From NCBI RefSeq assembly GCF_016907955.1, contig NZ_JAFBCX010000028.1:1-64000 (forward strand): DNA of 64,000 bases, given 5' to 3'. A program made the translations under genes and the position numbers. This stretch comes from Lentzea nigeriaca. Its GTDB lineage: Bacteria > Actinomycetota > Actinomycetes > Mycobacteriales > Pseudonocardiaceae. Below are positions 1 through 8,820 of this stretch, in pieces. Each line of letters starts with the position of its first letter. Position 1 is the first letter of the stretch. The notes beneath the pieces are model-generated. The model saw only the letters and a program-made list of their open reading frames with translations. It had not been told where the DNA came from and did not search any database.

Positions 1-75
1 GGCTGGAAAACCCCGGCCGAAGCCCTCCACGAGCTACTGTTCCCACCAACACCACGTGTTGCGACGACCACGTGA
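1..75 (+). mobile_element. C-terminal end of an IS30-type transposase (cut by left edge)
   Basis: An open frame enters from the left edge and stops at TGA 73-75. Its first residues read GWKTPAEALHELL, close to the conserved ending of IS30-family transposases, where a lysine-threonine-proline segment precedes a short helix. Only 24 codons are visible, so the family call rests on this one signature. The dispersed repeat begins within ten bases of the stop, so the insertion and the repeat may be related or may share a target. Confidence 0.55.
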
Positions 76-81
76 ATCCGC

Positions 82-205
82 CCGTTTTCTGATCACCCCA
101 ACTGCTGCCAACCGTGCAGTTGGCAGCCATGAGAGCGCGACCTTCATGATCGAAGCGCGGCTGCCTGCCGGCCACATCGCAAGAGATAGCTGCAACACGC
201 TACTA
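82..205. repeat. Dispersed intergenic repeat, copy A
   Basis: Bases 82-126 match 26002-26046 almost base for base: one substitution and one single-base indel over about 45 bases. They include the hairpin CTGCCAAC-cgtgca-GTTGGCAG. The block ends in GCTGCAACACGCTACTAG, matching GCTGCGACACGCTACTAG at 26050-26067. It also holds the 13-mer TGAGAGCGCGACC (130-142), found again at 10410-10422 and, reversed, at 25945-25957. The right end supplies the stop codon of the next gene on the minus strand. Function unknown. Confidence 0.7.
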
Positions 206-1942
206 GAACCGTTCAACGCCCAGCGCGGTCAGTGCCAGGTCGAGGTTGCTCAACCCCTGCAGGGCCCTGCCGCGGCCGGTCTGCGCGTCCAGTTCCACGA
301 TCGCCGTGTTGCGCTGGTCGTCCGCCGACATGTGCCGCAACGCGGCGTCGTCGCGAATCCCGGTCTCCCGCAGGAACACCATCACCGCGCCCACGCCGGC
401 GAGATCGGCGTCGTTGTAGGCCTGGTAGTCGTTCTGGTTGCTGTGGGCTGTCATCTCGACGATCAACGTGTTGCGCATGTCGTCGTCGGACATGGTGTTG
501 AGCTGGTGCTGCGTCCGGAACCGCCCGGCCAGCAGCACACCGCGGATGTAGAAGCTCACCGAGCCGGGACGCCGGCCTCGGGTGGCGAGGTCGCTGCCCA
601 GTCCTATTTGGACAAGCTGGAGGTTCGTGAACCCCTGCAGCTCGCGGCCGGCACCGGTCTGGGCGTCGAGTTCCACGATAAGCGTGTTGCGCTGGTCGTC
701 GGAGGACATCTGCTTCAGGGCGTCGTCGTATCGCAATCCGTTGCGGCGGAGGAAGACCATCACCGCGCCCATGCCGGCGAGCGTGTCGTTGTCGTAGCGC
801 TGGTAGTCGTTCTGGTTGCTGCGCGCGGTCAGCTCGACGATCAACGTGTTCCGCATGTCCTCGTGGGACATCGTGTCGAGCTCGTGCTGGGTGCGGAACC
901 CGCCCGCCAGCAGCACACCGCGGATCGGGAACGAGATCACCGACCCCGCCCGCACCTCCACGTCGGCGAAGTCACCGCCCACACCGTTGATGCGCAACGT
1001 GAAGTCACCGGCGGGACAGGCCCAGTCGGTCTCCGTCAACCGCGCGACGCCCTCGTACTTGATGCGGCCGTCGGGGTTGCGTGAATGCACGGCCAGGCCC
1101 TCGAACCTGATCGCGCTGTCGTAGCCGCGGCGCTGGCGCAGCTCCACGAAGAACATCCGCCCGTCGCGCTTGAGTGACGGCACGGCGAGCAGCACGGGTT
1201 TGCCCGAGCCCGGCGACACGTAGTTGATCGCGTGAAGGCGTGCCGTCGCCGGGAAATCGCGCACGTGGACCACGGACGAGCTCACGCGGAACACCGGTTC
1301 GCGGTACAGCTGCGCCGCGGGCAGCATCGGGCCGACGATGCGGTTCGCCGGCTGTCCGACGTGCGGCGCCTGCTTGTTCGGTCCGCCGTCGGGCAGTTCC
1401 GGCTTCGGGGCGCGGATGAAGCTCGGCTGGAACTGGATGGGCAGGCCGTAGATCCGTGCGCTCATCATGGAGTACGGCGAGCCGTAGTCGGACGTGCCGT
1501 CGAGGCCGAGCTCGTGCTCCAGGCCGTAGCTGTGGCCGACCTCCTGACACGCCGCGTCGAACGGCGTGATCGAGTCGACCACGGTCACGGCGATCTCCTT
1601 CTCGCCACCGGGAACCGGCACGGACACGGTTCCGCCGCCCCACCAGCCGGTCGGCCGCGCGAGCCAGATCAGCAGGATGTCGGTGTGCTGCCAGTCGACC
1701 TGCGTGGCGGCCTTGACCACGGCGGAGTGCAGGTCGCCGCGCTTGTCGTTGGTGACCTGACCGGGGTCGGGAATCTCGACGGGGTCGTACACCTGGCTGC
1801 TCACGTCGAAGATCCCGCGCGAGGAGCGCCACCAGAAGTCGCCCATGCCGAACTCGACACCCGGCCGCATCCAGTGCTCGAACTGTTCGCGCGACCAGAC
1901 GCTGTCCGTGGCCGCGTACCGCACCGGAACGACCGCGATCAT
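203..1942 (-). CDS. Metzincin-like protein with four-copy C-terminal repeat
   Basis: 579 aa with no signal peptide at this start. ATG is preceded by GGAGGAGG at good spacing. Residues 133-143 read QEVGHSYGLEH, the metzincin zinc motif HExxHxxGxxH with the first histidine replaced by glutamine (codon CAG at 1544-1546). A Met-turn-like YSMMS follows at 157-161. The middle part (about 200-330) is unassigned. From about 340 there are two tandem repeats of roughly 108 residues (341-448, 467-574), each with two copies of MSxxDxRNTLIVE, so that signature begins at 358, 412, 484 and 538. The repeats suggest a binding module. Whether the catalytic half still binds zinc is open. Confidence 0.6.
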   Translation of the reverse strand: MIAVVPVRYAATDSVWSREQFEHWMRPGVEFGMGDFWWRSSRGIFDVSSQVYDPVEIPDPGQVTNDKRGDLHSAVVKAATQVDWQHTDILLIWLARPTGWWGGGTVSVPVPGGEKEIAVTVVDSITPFDAACQEVGHSYGLEHELGLDGTSDYGSPYSMMSARIYGLPIQFQPSFIRAPKPELPDGGPNKQAPHVGQPANRIVGPMLPAAQLYREPVFRVSSSVVHVRDFPATARLHAINYVSPGSGKPVLLAVPSLKRDGRMFFVELRQRRGYDSAIRFEGLAVHSRNPDGRIKYEGVARLTETDWACPAGDFTLRINGVGGDFADVEVRAGSVISFPIRGVLLAGGFRTQHELDTMSHEDMRNTLIVELTARSNQNDYQRYDNDTLAGMGAVMVFLRRNGLRYDDALKQMSSDDQRNTLIVELDAQTGAGRELQGFTNLQLVQIGLGSDLATRGRRPGSVSFYIRGVLLAGRFRTQHQLNTMSDDDMRNTLIVEMTAHSNQNDYQAYNDADLAGVGAVMVFLRETGIRDDAALRHMSADDQRNTAIVELDAQTGRGRALQGLSNLDLALTALGVERF

Positions 1943-2002
1943 GACCGCCTCCTCCGTGCCGCCTGAGTGGACACAGAGGAACTCGGTCGCCGCGCCAGAA
2001 CG

Positions 2003-2725
2003 TTACGCGGCGGCCTCGTACACGCTCACGTGGCGCGTGCTGGCCGCCGTGAACTCCTCGCCGTTCCAGCCACCCCAGCGGTCGCGCAGCCGCAGCCCGG
2101 CGATCCTCGCCATGAGGTCGAACTCGGCCGGGTAGGCGAGGCGCTGCCGGATCGGGCCGAACCGGATGCCGTCCGCGCTGATCTCCACGTGGTTCTCGTC
2201 GAGGATCTGCGTGGCGGGGTCGTAGCGGTTGACGTCGAACCCGACGCGGTCGATCTCCAGGCTCTCCACGTCGATGAACTGGTGGCGTTGCCGCGCGGCC
2301 CAGCTCGGCAGGCCGCACTCGATCACGAACACGCCGCCGGGTGCGAGGTGCCGTGCCGCGTTCTCGAAGCAGCGCACCTGGTCGTCCTGGGTGAGCAGGT
2401 TCGTGATCGTGTTGTACACCAGGTAAACCAGGTCGTAGGCGCGGCCGGTGGTCGCCCGCGACATGTCGCCGATGACCACGTCGATGGCGTCGTTGCCGAG
2501 TTTCTCCCGCAGGCGGGCGACCATGTGCGGGGAGAGCTCGATGCCGTCGACGTCGACACCGGCTTCCTTGAGAGGCAACGCGATCCGGCCGGTGCCGATC
2601 GCGAACTCCAGCGCGTTCTTGCCGAAACCGGCGAGAAATCTCACGGTGTCGGCCTCGTCGCCGCGAGGCGAGTTGTCGTAGGTGACGGCTGTTTCGGGAC
2701 CGAAGCTCGGGTTGAATCCCTTCAC
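2003..2725 (-). CDS. Class I SAM-dependent methyltransferase
   Basis: 240 aa. A Rossmann core is visible: motif I ALEFAIGTGRIALPL (about 38-52), an acidic loop ending motif II (VDGIELS), and a DMSRA-type motif after strand 4. The closest named type is the general Methyltransf_25/11 fold; the substrate cannot be read. The GTG start at 2725 has a TAGCGT box seven bases upstream and no well-spaced ribosome site, so the mRNA may be leaderless. The gene lies 22 bases downstream of the P450 gene on the same strand, so the two may act in one small tailoring or detoxification unit. Confidence 0.75.
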   Translation of the reverse strand: MKGFNPSFGPETAVTYDNSPRGDEADTVRFLAGFGKNALEFAIGTGRIALPLKEAGVDVDGIELSPHMVARLREKLGNDAIDVVIGDMSRATTGRAYDLVYLVYNTITNLLTQDDQVRCFENAARHLAPGGVFVIECGLPSWAARQRHQFIDVESLEIDRVGFDVNRYDPATQILDENHVEISADGIRFGPIRQRLAYPAEFDLMARIAGLRLRDRWGGWNGEEFTAASTRHVSVYEAAA

Positions 2726-2747
2726 GCCTCCACGCTAACCACGGCCG

Positions 2748-4010
2748 CTACCCAATTTTCTCCTCCACGTCCCACGTGATCGGCAGGTGCCTCACGCCGA
2801 AGATCGTCGACGTCGTGCGCACGTGAACCTCTTCGGCGGGCACCGCGAGCCTGATCCCGGGCAGGCGCCGCAGCAGTTCGCGAAAGCTCACCGACATCTC
2901 GATGCGCGCGAGTTCGTTGCCCAGACACTGATGCACGCCGTGGCCGAACGAGAGATGCCTGCTGCGCGGCCGGTCGACGCGGAACCGGTGCGGCTCCTCG
3001 CACTCGGCGGGATCGCGGTTGGTGGCGATCACCGAGCACATCACCGTGTCGCCCTCGTTGATCGTGACGTCGCCGATCTCGATGTCCTCCAACGCATAAC
3101 GAACGATCCCGGTGTCGACAATGGACAGATAGCGGAGCATCTCCTCGACCGCGGTCTCCATCAGCCCGCCGGGATCGTCCCGCAGCGCCTCCAGCTGGTC
3201 CCCGTGGTCCAGCAACGCGAGCACGCCGAGACCCAGCATGTTCGTCGTCGTCTCGTGGCCGGCGATCAGCAGCAGGTTCGCCAGGCCGACCATCTCGTCG
3301 TCGGACATGTCGCTGGTGTGCGCCAGCTCGGACAGCAGGTCGTCCTCGCGGTGGGCGCGCTTCTGCTGCACCAGGCCCCACATGTAGCGGTGCATGCGGG
3401 TGCCGACCTCGATCAGGCCCTCCAGGTCGGTGGCCAGGTCGAGCAGTTCGATGGTGTCGTCCTGGAAAAGCCCGCGGTCGGCCACGGGAACGCCGAGCAG
3501 CTCGCAGATCACCAGTGACGGCACCGGCAGCGCGAAGTCGCGGATCAGGTCCGACGGCGGTCCCGCGGCGATCATCGCGTCGATGCGGCCCGCGACGATC
3601 TCCTCGATCTGCGCGGTGAGCGCCCGCATCCGGCGCATCGTGAACTGCCGGGCGAGCAACCTGCGGTAGCGGGTGTGCTCAGGAGGATCCGTGGTGATGA
3701 ACGACCCGGCGCGGCTCTCGGCGTCCGCGAACTTGTCGCGCATCTCCGCGCTGAGCTTGTCCCGCAACCGCTCCACCTTGAACCGGTCCGCGCTCATCCG
3801 CGGGTCGGCCAGCAGCGTTCTGGCGGTGTCCTGGCCGGTGACCAGCCAGAGCTGCTCGTCGTCGTGCTCGACGCGGTGGATCGGCCCGGCTTCGCTGAGG
3901 CGGGCGAGGCGCGGCGCCGGGTGGAACGTGTTCGCGCGGTCCATGAGGTCGGACGGCAGCACCGGTCTCATGGCTTCGAGTGCGGCGTCCGGTTTCGAGG
4001 CTGTTGTCAT
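2748..4010 (-). CDS. Cytochrome P450
   Basis: 420 aa, normal length for a soluble bacterial class I P450. Hallmarks in order: I-helix AGHETTTN (250-257), the ExxR pair E290/R293 in the K helix, and the heme loop FGHGVHQCLG with ligand Cys362. Overall it resembles actinobacterial CYP105/CYP107-like enzymes, but the substrate cannot be inferred. No ferredoxin gene is adjacent, so redox partners must come from elsewhere. ATG is preceded by GAAGAGG. It is the first gene of a minus-strand series that continues into the methyltransferase. Confidence 0.93.
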   Translation of the reverse strand: MTTASKPDAALEAMRPVLPSDLMDRANTFHPAPRLARLSEAGPIHRVEHDDEQLWLVTGQDTARTLLADPRMSADRFKVERLRDKLSAEMRDKFADAESRAGSFITTDPPEHTRYRRLLARQFTMRRMRALTAQIEEIVAGRIDAMIAAGPPSDLIRDFALPVPSLVICELLGVPVADRGLFQDDTIELLDLATDLEGLIEVGTRMHRYMWGLVQQKRAHREDDLLSELAHTSDMSDDEMVGLANLLLIAGHETTTNMLGLGVLALLDHGDQLEALRDDPGGLMETAVEEMLRYLSIVDTGIVRYALEDIEIGDVTINEGDTVMCSVIATNRDPAECEEPHRFRVDRPRSRHLSFGHGVHQCLGNELARIEMSVSFRELLRRLPGIRLAVPAEEVHVRTTSTIFGVRHLPITWDVEEKIG

Positions 4011-4243
4011 CGCGATCCTCTTCCGGGGAGTGGGATGTGCGATTTCTAAGCCGCGAGAAACTGGGGAAAGAACTGAACCGCCGCGCGTTCCGGAACGGCC
4101 GAAACTGGTTCGTGCCCAGTCGAGTTGGCCTGGTTGGCGCTGTGGCCTGCACTTACGGGGTTGACACGAGAATGACTTCTTTTGTCATCGGTGAAGGTCG
4201 GTTCTGAGAAATGTACTTTTGGGCCGACTTTGTCATACGTAAT

Positions 4244-4723
4244 TCAAATCGATTGTTGCGGCAGATGGCGCAACTGGGCCAGGTCGTGCAGGTCACGTTC
4301 GCGCGGTTCGTAGCCCTGGTGGAAGTAGAGCTGCTGTTCGGCGGACAGGCACGGCACGGTCGTCCCGAGGATCGTGCCGGTGACGAAGCACCTCGCGGGG
4401 TAGCGGAACGGTTCGCCCGGCGTCGGCGAGGACTGCTCGGCGCTGCCGTCCGGCGAGAACCGGAGCGGGTGCAGGTCGATCTCACGGCCGCCGGGATCGG
4501 TGAGGACGAAACGCACCGGCCGCCACGACAACGTTTCGACGAACCCCAGGGCGGCCAGGGCGGTGAGGACAGCGGGTTCCTGGTCCTCGCGGTGCATGAG
4601 GTCGAGATCGTCGTGAGGACGGGTCTGCTCGCCCACCAGCGCGTCGACGCCCCAGCCGCCGCCGATCCAGACGTCGTGGCCCTGCAGCGCGGCCAAGATC
4701 TCCAGCACGTCCTCAGCCATCAT
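4244..4723 (-). CDS. Aminoglycoside/lincosamide-type nucleotidyltransferase-like protein
   Basis: About 159 aa. Residues WIGGGWGVDALVGEQTR followed by HDDLDL form the GG...DxD catalytic signature of the small nucleotidyltransferases that include aminoglycoside 2''-adenylyltransferase and lincosamide transferases (Aminoglyc_adenylyl family). Real resistance activity is not shown; many actinomycete members have unknown substrates. Two adjacent Met codons (4723, 4720) are the likely starts. A longer frame reaches 4840, but its first 39 residues look unlike the family. The 233 bases upstream of the P450 gene are lower in GC, with no clear gene. Confidence 0.6.
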   Translation of the reverse strand: MMAEDVLEILAALQGHDVWIGGGWGVDALVGEQTRPHDDLDLMHREDQEPAVLTALAALGFVETLSWRPVRFVLTDPGGREIDLHPLRFSPDGSAEQSSPTPGEPFRYPARCFVTGTILGTTVPCLSAEQQLYFHQGYEPRERDLHDLAQLRHLPQQSI

Positions 4724-4872
4724 GCGACAAACGCTATCGCTCTCGTCTACCGTGAAAACGTGCCGGATTTCAAGCTGCCGCTCTACGGCGCTGACACCGA
4801 ACGCGGCGACCTCGCTCCCTGAGTCGCCCCGTCCCGACACCCTTCACCTCATCTCTCTCAGGGAGCTTTGCC

Positions 4873-5880
4873 ATGCGCTCGTTCATCCACGCCCTGCCCA
4901 AAGTCGAGCTGCACGTCCACCTCGTCGGCTCGGCGAGTGCCGACACGGTTCTCGAGCTCGCCCGCCGCCACCCCGAGGCTGGCGTGCCGACCGACCGCGC
5001 CGAGTTGGAGCGCTTCTACACGTTCCGGGACTTCGACCACTTCCTGAAGGTCTACTGGGCGGTGCAGTCGATGCTGAAGGACCGCCACGACATCCACACC
5101 CTCGTCGTGGGGCTGGCCGGTGAGCTGGCGCGGCAGAACGTCCGGTACGCCGAGGTGACCGTGACGCCGTACAACCACTTCCTCGACGGGGTTTCCGGGG
5201 ACGAGGTGCTGGCCGGCCTCGAGTCGGGCCGTGCCGCGGCGGCGGCGTTGGGCGTTGAACTGGCCTGGTGCTTCGACATTCCAGGTGAGAAGGGACTCGT
5301 CGCCGCGCGGGAGACTCTGGCGTTCGCCCTGAACGAGCGCCCGGAAGGCCTGGTGTCCTTCGGACTCGGCGGACCGGAGACCGGTGTCGGCCGGGCCCAG
5401 TTCGCGCCGTTCTTCGCCGCGGCGCGGGAAGCGGGCCTGCACTGCGTTCCGCACGCGGGGGAGACCACCGGGCCGGAGACGATCTGGTCGGCGCTGCGGG
5501 ACCTGAAGGCCGAACGGATCGGGCACGGCACGAGCTGCGTCGATGATCCGGCGCTCCTGGCACACCTGGCGCTGAAAGGGATTCCGCTGGAGGTGTGCCC
5601 GACCTCGAACGTCCGCACCCGGCAGGTGGCGTCGATCGAAGCGCATCCGGTGCGTCGGATGCTGGAAGCCGGGGTGGTCGTCACGGTGAACACCGACGAC
5701 CCGCCGTTCTTCGGTGCCAGTCTCGAAGGTGAGTACCTGGCGGTGGCTTCGGCGTTGGACCTGAGCCACGCGGACGTCGCCCGGCTGGCGGAGAACGCCG
5801 TGCTGGCTTCGTTCCTGCCCAACCCGCGCAAGACTTCGTTGCTGGAAGAGATTTCCACGGTGCTGGCGGCGGTCAGATGA
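4873..5880 (+). CDS. Adenosine deaminase-family aminohydrolase
   Basis: 335 aa. Metal ligands are visible in HVH near the N-terminus (H14, H16), HAGET with the catalytic Glu, IGHG and NTDDPP. The protein has the SFGLGGPE segment and the HVHLVGSAS start seen in an actinobacterial ADA subgroup. As I recall, some distant ADA relatives in Streptomyces deaminate aminodeoxyfutalosine in the futalosine menaquinone route, so adenosine is not assured as substrate. No mqn genes are visible here to decide it. CAGGGAG lies at good spacing before ATG. Confidence 0.85.
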   Translation: MRSFIHALPKVELHVHLVGSASADTVLELARRHPEAGVPTDRAELERFYTFRDFDHFLKVYWAVQSMLKDRHDIHTLVVGLAGELARQNVRYAEVTVTPYNHFLDGVSGDEVLAGLESGRAAAAALGVELAWCFDIPGEKGLVAARETLAFALNERPEGLVSFGLGGPETGVGRAQFAPFFAAAREAGLHCVPHAGETTGPETIWSALRDLKAERIGHGTSCVDDPALLAHLALKGIPLEVCPTSNVRTRQVASIEAHPVRRMLEAGVVVTVNTDDPPFFGASLEGEYLAVASALDLSHADVARLAENAVLASFLPNPRKTSLLEEISTVLAAVR

Positions 5881-6148
5881 AGATCTCGCCTGCAGGCCGG
5901 ACCGTGACCGTCCCTCCATGATGGACGGCCGCGCTGAGGACCCCGGTGTGCCGCGTTCGCGTGCTTCGGCCGTCAGCTCCATGCCTTTCCACACGACCGG
6001 GATCACGTCCACTTCGGACAACCCTACCGGCGCCACTCTCGACCCGATCCGAACCGGTTCGACGGCCAGGAGCGGTCAGAAGAGGTATTCCACCCCATCC
6101 AGGATGGGCCCGTTCTGGCGATGGACACCGCCGGGCTGGACGAGGATC

Positions 6149-7063
6149 GTGCTGCACGTGGAGCAGATCGTCGAACTGACCGATCTGGACGAGGCGCAAC
6201 ACGTCCTCAGCGCGGCCTACGGCACGATGCGCATCGACGGTGGTCGTGAGCGATCGTGGATGCGGATGGCGTCGCGGCAGCTGGGGTCGATCCGTTTCGA
6301 CGACGTCCGTGGTCTCATCGGGCTCGAGGTCACGAGCGAGCCGCAGCAGAGCTACATCTTCGGGCACCTGGAGAGCGGCAGGGTTCGGTATCGGACGAAC
6401 CGCGACGAGTGCCTGGTGGCTCCGGGGGACGCCTTCCTCACGGCGCAGCCAGATCTGCCCTACACGGCGGCGATCGAAGACCCGCGGGCCATGCTGGTCA
6501 TGGTCGACCAGTCAGTGGTCGACGGCGTCGTCGACGGTGCGCGGTTCGGCGGGGGCCAGGCTGTTTCCGCCTGTGACGCTGAGGCGTGGCGGTCGACGTG
6601 CGTTCATCTGCGGGACCAGGTTCTCGTGGGGTTCGCGCACGAGCCGTTGGTCGTGGCGAATGCGACACGTCTGCTCGTGGCTGCCACCCTCGCCACCTTT
6701 CCGCACTGCCGGCCGGAGGAGAGGGCGGCCGATCGGCGTGATGCGCACCCTTCGACCGTGCGGCGCGCAATCGCGTTCATGGAGGCCAACGCCACGAAGG
6801 ACATCACGGCCGTCGACATCGCGCGCGCCGCACGCGTGTCCATCCGCGCCGTGCAACTCGCGTTTCGCCGTCACCTGAACATGACGCCGATGGCATATCT
6901 CCGCCGCGTGCGCCTCTCCTGCGCCCATGCCGACTTGCGCGCGGCCAACGGCACCGTCACGACGATCGCGGCCAGGTGGGGCTACGCCCGTCCGAGTGTC
7001 TTCGCCGCTCATTACCGCGCCGCTTACGGGGTGTCGCCGTCGAAGACCCTGCGGTCACGCTGA
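6149..7063 (+). CDS. AraC-family transcriptional regulator
   Basis: About 304 aa from the GTG at 6149. The frame is open back to 5918, but the upstream residues are low-complexity and unlike a domain; GTG 6158 is an alternative. The N-terminal two-thirds resembles the AraC_binding_2 type cupin-like sensor domain. The last 100 residues hold two helix-turn-helix units: DITAVDIARAARVSIRAVQLAF, broken here as DITAVDIARA / ARVSIRAVQLAF, and the second ending YARPSVFAAHYRAAYGVSP. Neighbours do not reveal the target. Confidence 0.85.
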   Translation: MLHVEQIVELTDLDEAQHVLSAAYGTMRIDGGRERSWMRMASRQLGSIRFDDVRGLIGLEVTSEPQQSYIFGHLESGRVRYRTNRDECLVAPGDAFLTAQPDLPYTAAIEDPRAMLVMVDQSVVDGVVDGARFGGGQAVSACDAEAWRSTCVHLRDQVLVGFAHEPLVVANATRLLVAATLATFPHCRPEERAADRRDAHPSTVRRAIAFMEANATKDITAVDIARAARVSIRAVQLAFRRHLNMTPMAYLRRVRLSCAHADLRAANGTVTTIAARWGYARPSVFAAHYRAAYGVSPSKTLRSR

Positions 7064-7160
7064 GGCACTTCGCTTTCCGGGTCGAAGGGTTCGCTTCCGC
7101 TGCTATCGCTCGGTCCCGGGGTGCGGTGAAGTGAAGTCCCTTTCCCCGATGCGAGGTCCG

Positions 7161-7535
7161 ATGACCGCCAGTGAGACCAGTCCGTTCACCGTGCGGACGC
7201 AGCGCTCGGGCACCCGGTTCGTGGCCACCTGCCGCGGCGAGATGGACTTGACGACCTGCGAACTGTTCTTCGCCGCGGTGCTGCCCGGCATCACCGACCA
7301 CACCGTCGACCGAGTGTCCATCGACCTGGACGAGCTGACCTTCATGTCCGCGAGCGGCCTGCGCAGCCTCCTGCTGGTGCTGTGCGCCGCGCACTACAAC
7401 GGCAAGTCGTTCGACCTGCGCAACACGCAGCCCCCGGTCCGCCGGGTGCTGGACCTGTTCGGCTTCACCACCTTCAAGGCGGGCCTTGTGTGGGACGCGA
7501 CCATGTCGCCCGAGGAGGGCCGTTCACTAGCTTGA
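7161..7535 (+). CDS. STAS-domain protein (anti-sigma factor antagonist type)
   Basis: 124 aa, one STAS domain. The core is ATCRGEMDLTT, then VDRVSIDLDELTFMSASGLRSLL. The serine in SASG is the position phosphorylated in SpoIIAA/RsbV proteins, so regulation by an anti-sigma kinase is plausible. No partner kinase gene lies nearby. ATG 7161 is preceded by GAGGT. An in-frame ATG four codons upstream is a weaker start. Confidence 0.82.
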   Translation: MTASETSPFTVRTQRSGTRFVATCRGEMDLTTCELFFAAVLPGITDHTVDRVSIDLDELTFMSASGLRSLLLVLCAAHYNGKSFDLRNTQPPVRRVLDLFGFTTFKAGLVWDATMSPEEGRSLA

Positions 7536-7541
7536 CCAGCT

Positions 7542-8807
7542 ATGTTGCTCCCGCTGGTACTCGTACTCGCGCTGACCCCGCCCACAGTGGCGCTGACGGT
7601 CCCAGGCGCCGAACATCAGCAACTGGCCCGCCTCGCCGACCTCACCACCACCGGCACCACGGCCACCGGCCACACCGACCCGGCCGACTGGGCGGGCCTC
7701 ACGAGCGCCGCGCTGCCCGTGCCCGCCGCCGTCCCCGGCATCCAGATCGACGGCTACTTCCCGGACACGTCCCACACCAACACCAACCACGGCTGGCACG
7801 ACTCCCAGTTCGTGCTGAGGCTGCCGGACCGCTGGAACGGCGGCCTCGTCGTGACGGGCGCCCCCGGCGTGCGCGAGCAGTACGCCAACGACCGGGCCAT
7901 CTCCGACTGGGTCCTCTCCCGCGGCTACGCCTTCGCCGCCACCGACAAGGGCAACACCGGCGCCCAGTTCTACCGCGACGGCCACGCGATGGAAGAGTGG
8001 AACCACCGCTTCACCCAGCTCACGATCGCGGCAAAGGCCACCGTCGCCCAACGCTACGGCCGCGCCCCGCGCCGAACCATCGCCACCGGCATCTCCAACG
8101 GCGGCTACCTCGTCCGGTGGCAACTGGAAAACCGCGCCCACCTCTACGACGGCGGCGTCGACTGGGAGGGGACACTGTGGACGGTCGACGGCCCGAACCC
8201 GCTGACCTTCCTGCCTCCCGTGCTGCGCGCCTACCCGGCCTACCTGGCCGGCGACCCGTCGGCGCATGCCGCGATGGTCGCGGCGGGCTTCCCGGCGGGC
8301 ACGGAGTTCCTGTGGGACTACCACTACCGCTACTACTGGGATCTCACGCAACGGATCTACCGCGAGGAGTTCGATCCCGGCTACGACGGTTCGCTGGAGG
8401 CCGGGATCCCGTTCTGCGCCTCGGGAACACCGTCCTGCGATGCGGACTACTCCTATGCCGCACGACGTGCTGTCGCCGGGCCTGCCGTGGCGCCGATCGC
8501 CTTGACGGGCAAGGTGAAGAAGCCGCTGCTGACGGTGCACGGAACGGCTGACGTGCTGTTGCCGATCAGCCAGGACTCGGATGTGTACGCGTCGATGACG
8601 CCCGATCGGCTGCATCGGTACTACCGGGTGGAGCAGGGCACCCACGTGGACGGGCTCGTGGACGCCTACCCGGACCGGCTGCGGCCGCTTGCGCCGTGCC
8701 ACCGGGCGGCGTTCGTGGCCTTGGAGCGGTGGCTGGACGGCATCGCGCCGCCGAAGTCCGCGACCCTGCCCAGGCCGGCTGACGTGGCCACCTGTCCGCT
8801 GTCGTGA
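7542..8807 (+). CDS. Secreted alpha/beta hydrolase, tannase/feruloyl-esterase-like
   Basis: 421 aa with a short hydrophobic N-terminal signal segment ending near ALT. The nucleophile elbow is TGISNGGYLVRW (serine in GxSxGG). Later VHGTADVLLP carries the acid and GTHVDGLVD the histidine. The fold and the SNGG elbow resemble tannase/feruloyl esterase and 3-hydroxybutyrate-oligomer hydrolase relatives; the substrate is not determinable. It starts six bases after the STAS gene, although the two have no obvious shared function. Confidence 0.7.
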   Translation: MLLPLVLVLALTPPTVALTVPGAEHQQLARLADLTTTGTTATGHTDPADWAGLTSAALPVPAAVPGIQIDGYFPDTSHTNTNHGWHDSQFVLRLPDRWNGGLVVTGAPGVREQYANDRAISDWVLSRGYAFAATDKGNTGAQFYRDGHAMEEWNHRFTQLTIAAKATVAQRYGRAPRRTIATGISNGGYLVRWQLENRAHLYDGGVDWEGTLWTVDGPNPLTFLPPVLRAYPAYLAGDPSAHAAMVAAGFPAGTEFLWDYHYRYYWDLTQRIYREEFDPGYDGSLEAGIPFCASGTPSCDADYSYAARRAVAGPAVAPIALTGKVKKPLLTVHGTADVLLPISQDSDVYASMTPDRLHRYYRVEQGTHVDGLVDAYPDRLRPLAPCHRAAFVALERWLDGIAPPKSATLPRPADVATCPLS

Positions 8808-8820
8808 TCCAATCGACGGT

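Noticed and set aside
56..1084. 342-codon plus-strand frame opposite the metzincin-like gene
   Set aside because: His/Val/Gly-rich with periodic patterns that only mirror the protein repeats on the minus strand.
5918..6148. Extended N-terminus of the AraC gene
   Set aside because: In frame but low-complexity, with no conserved block and no ribosome site. The domain begins just after the GTG at 6149.
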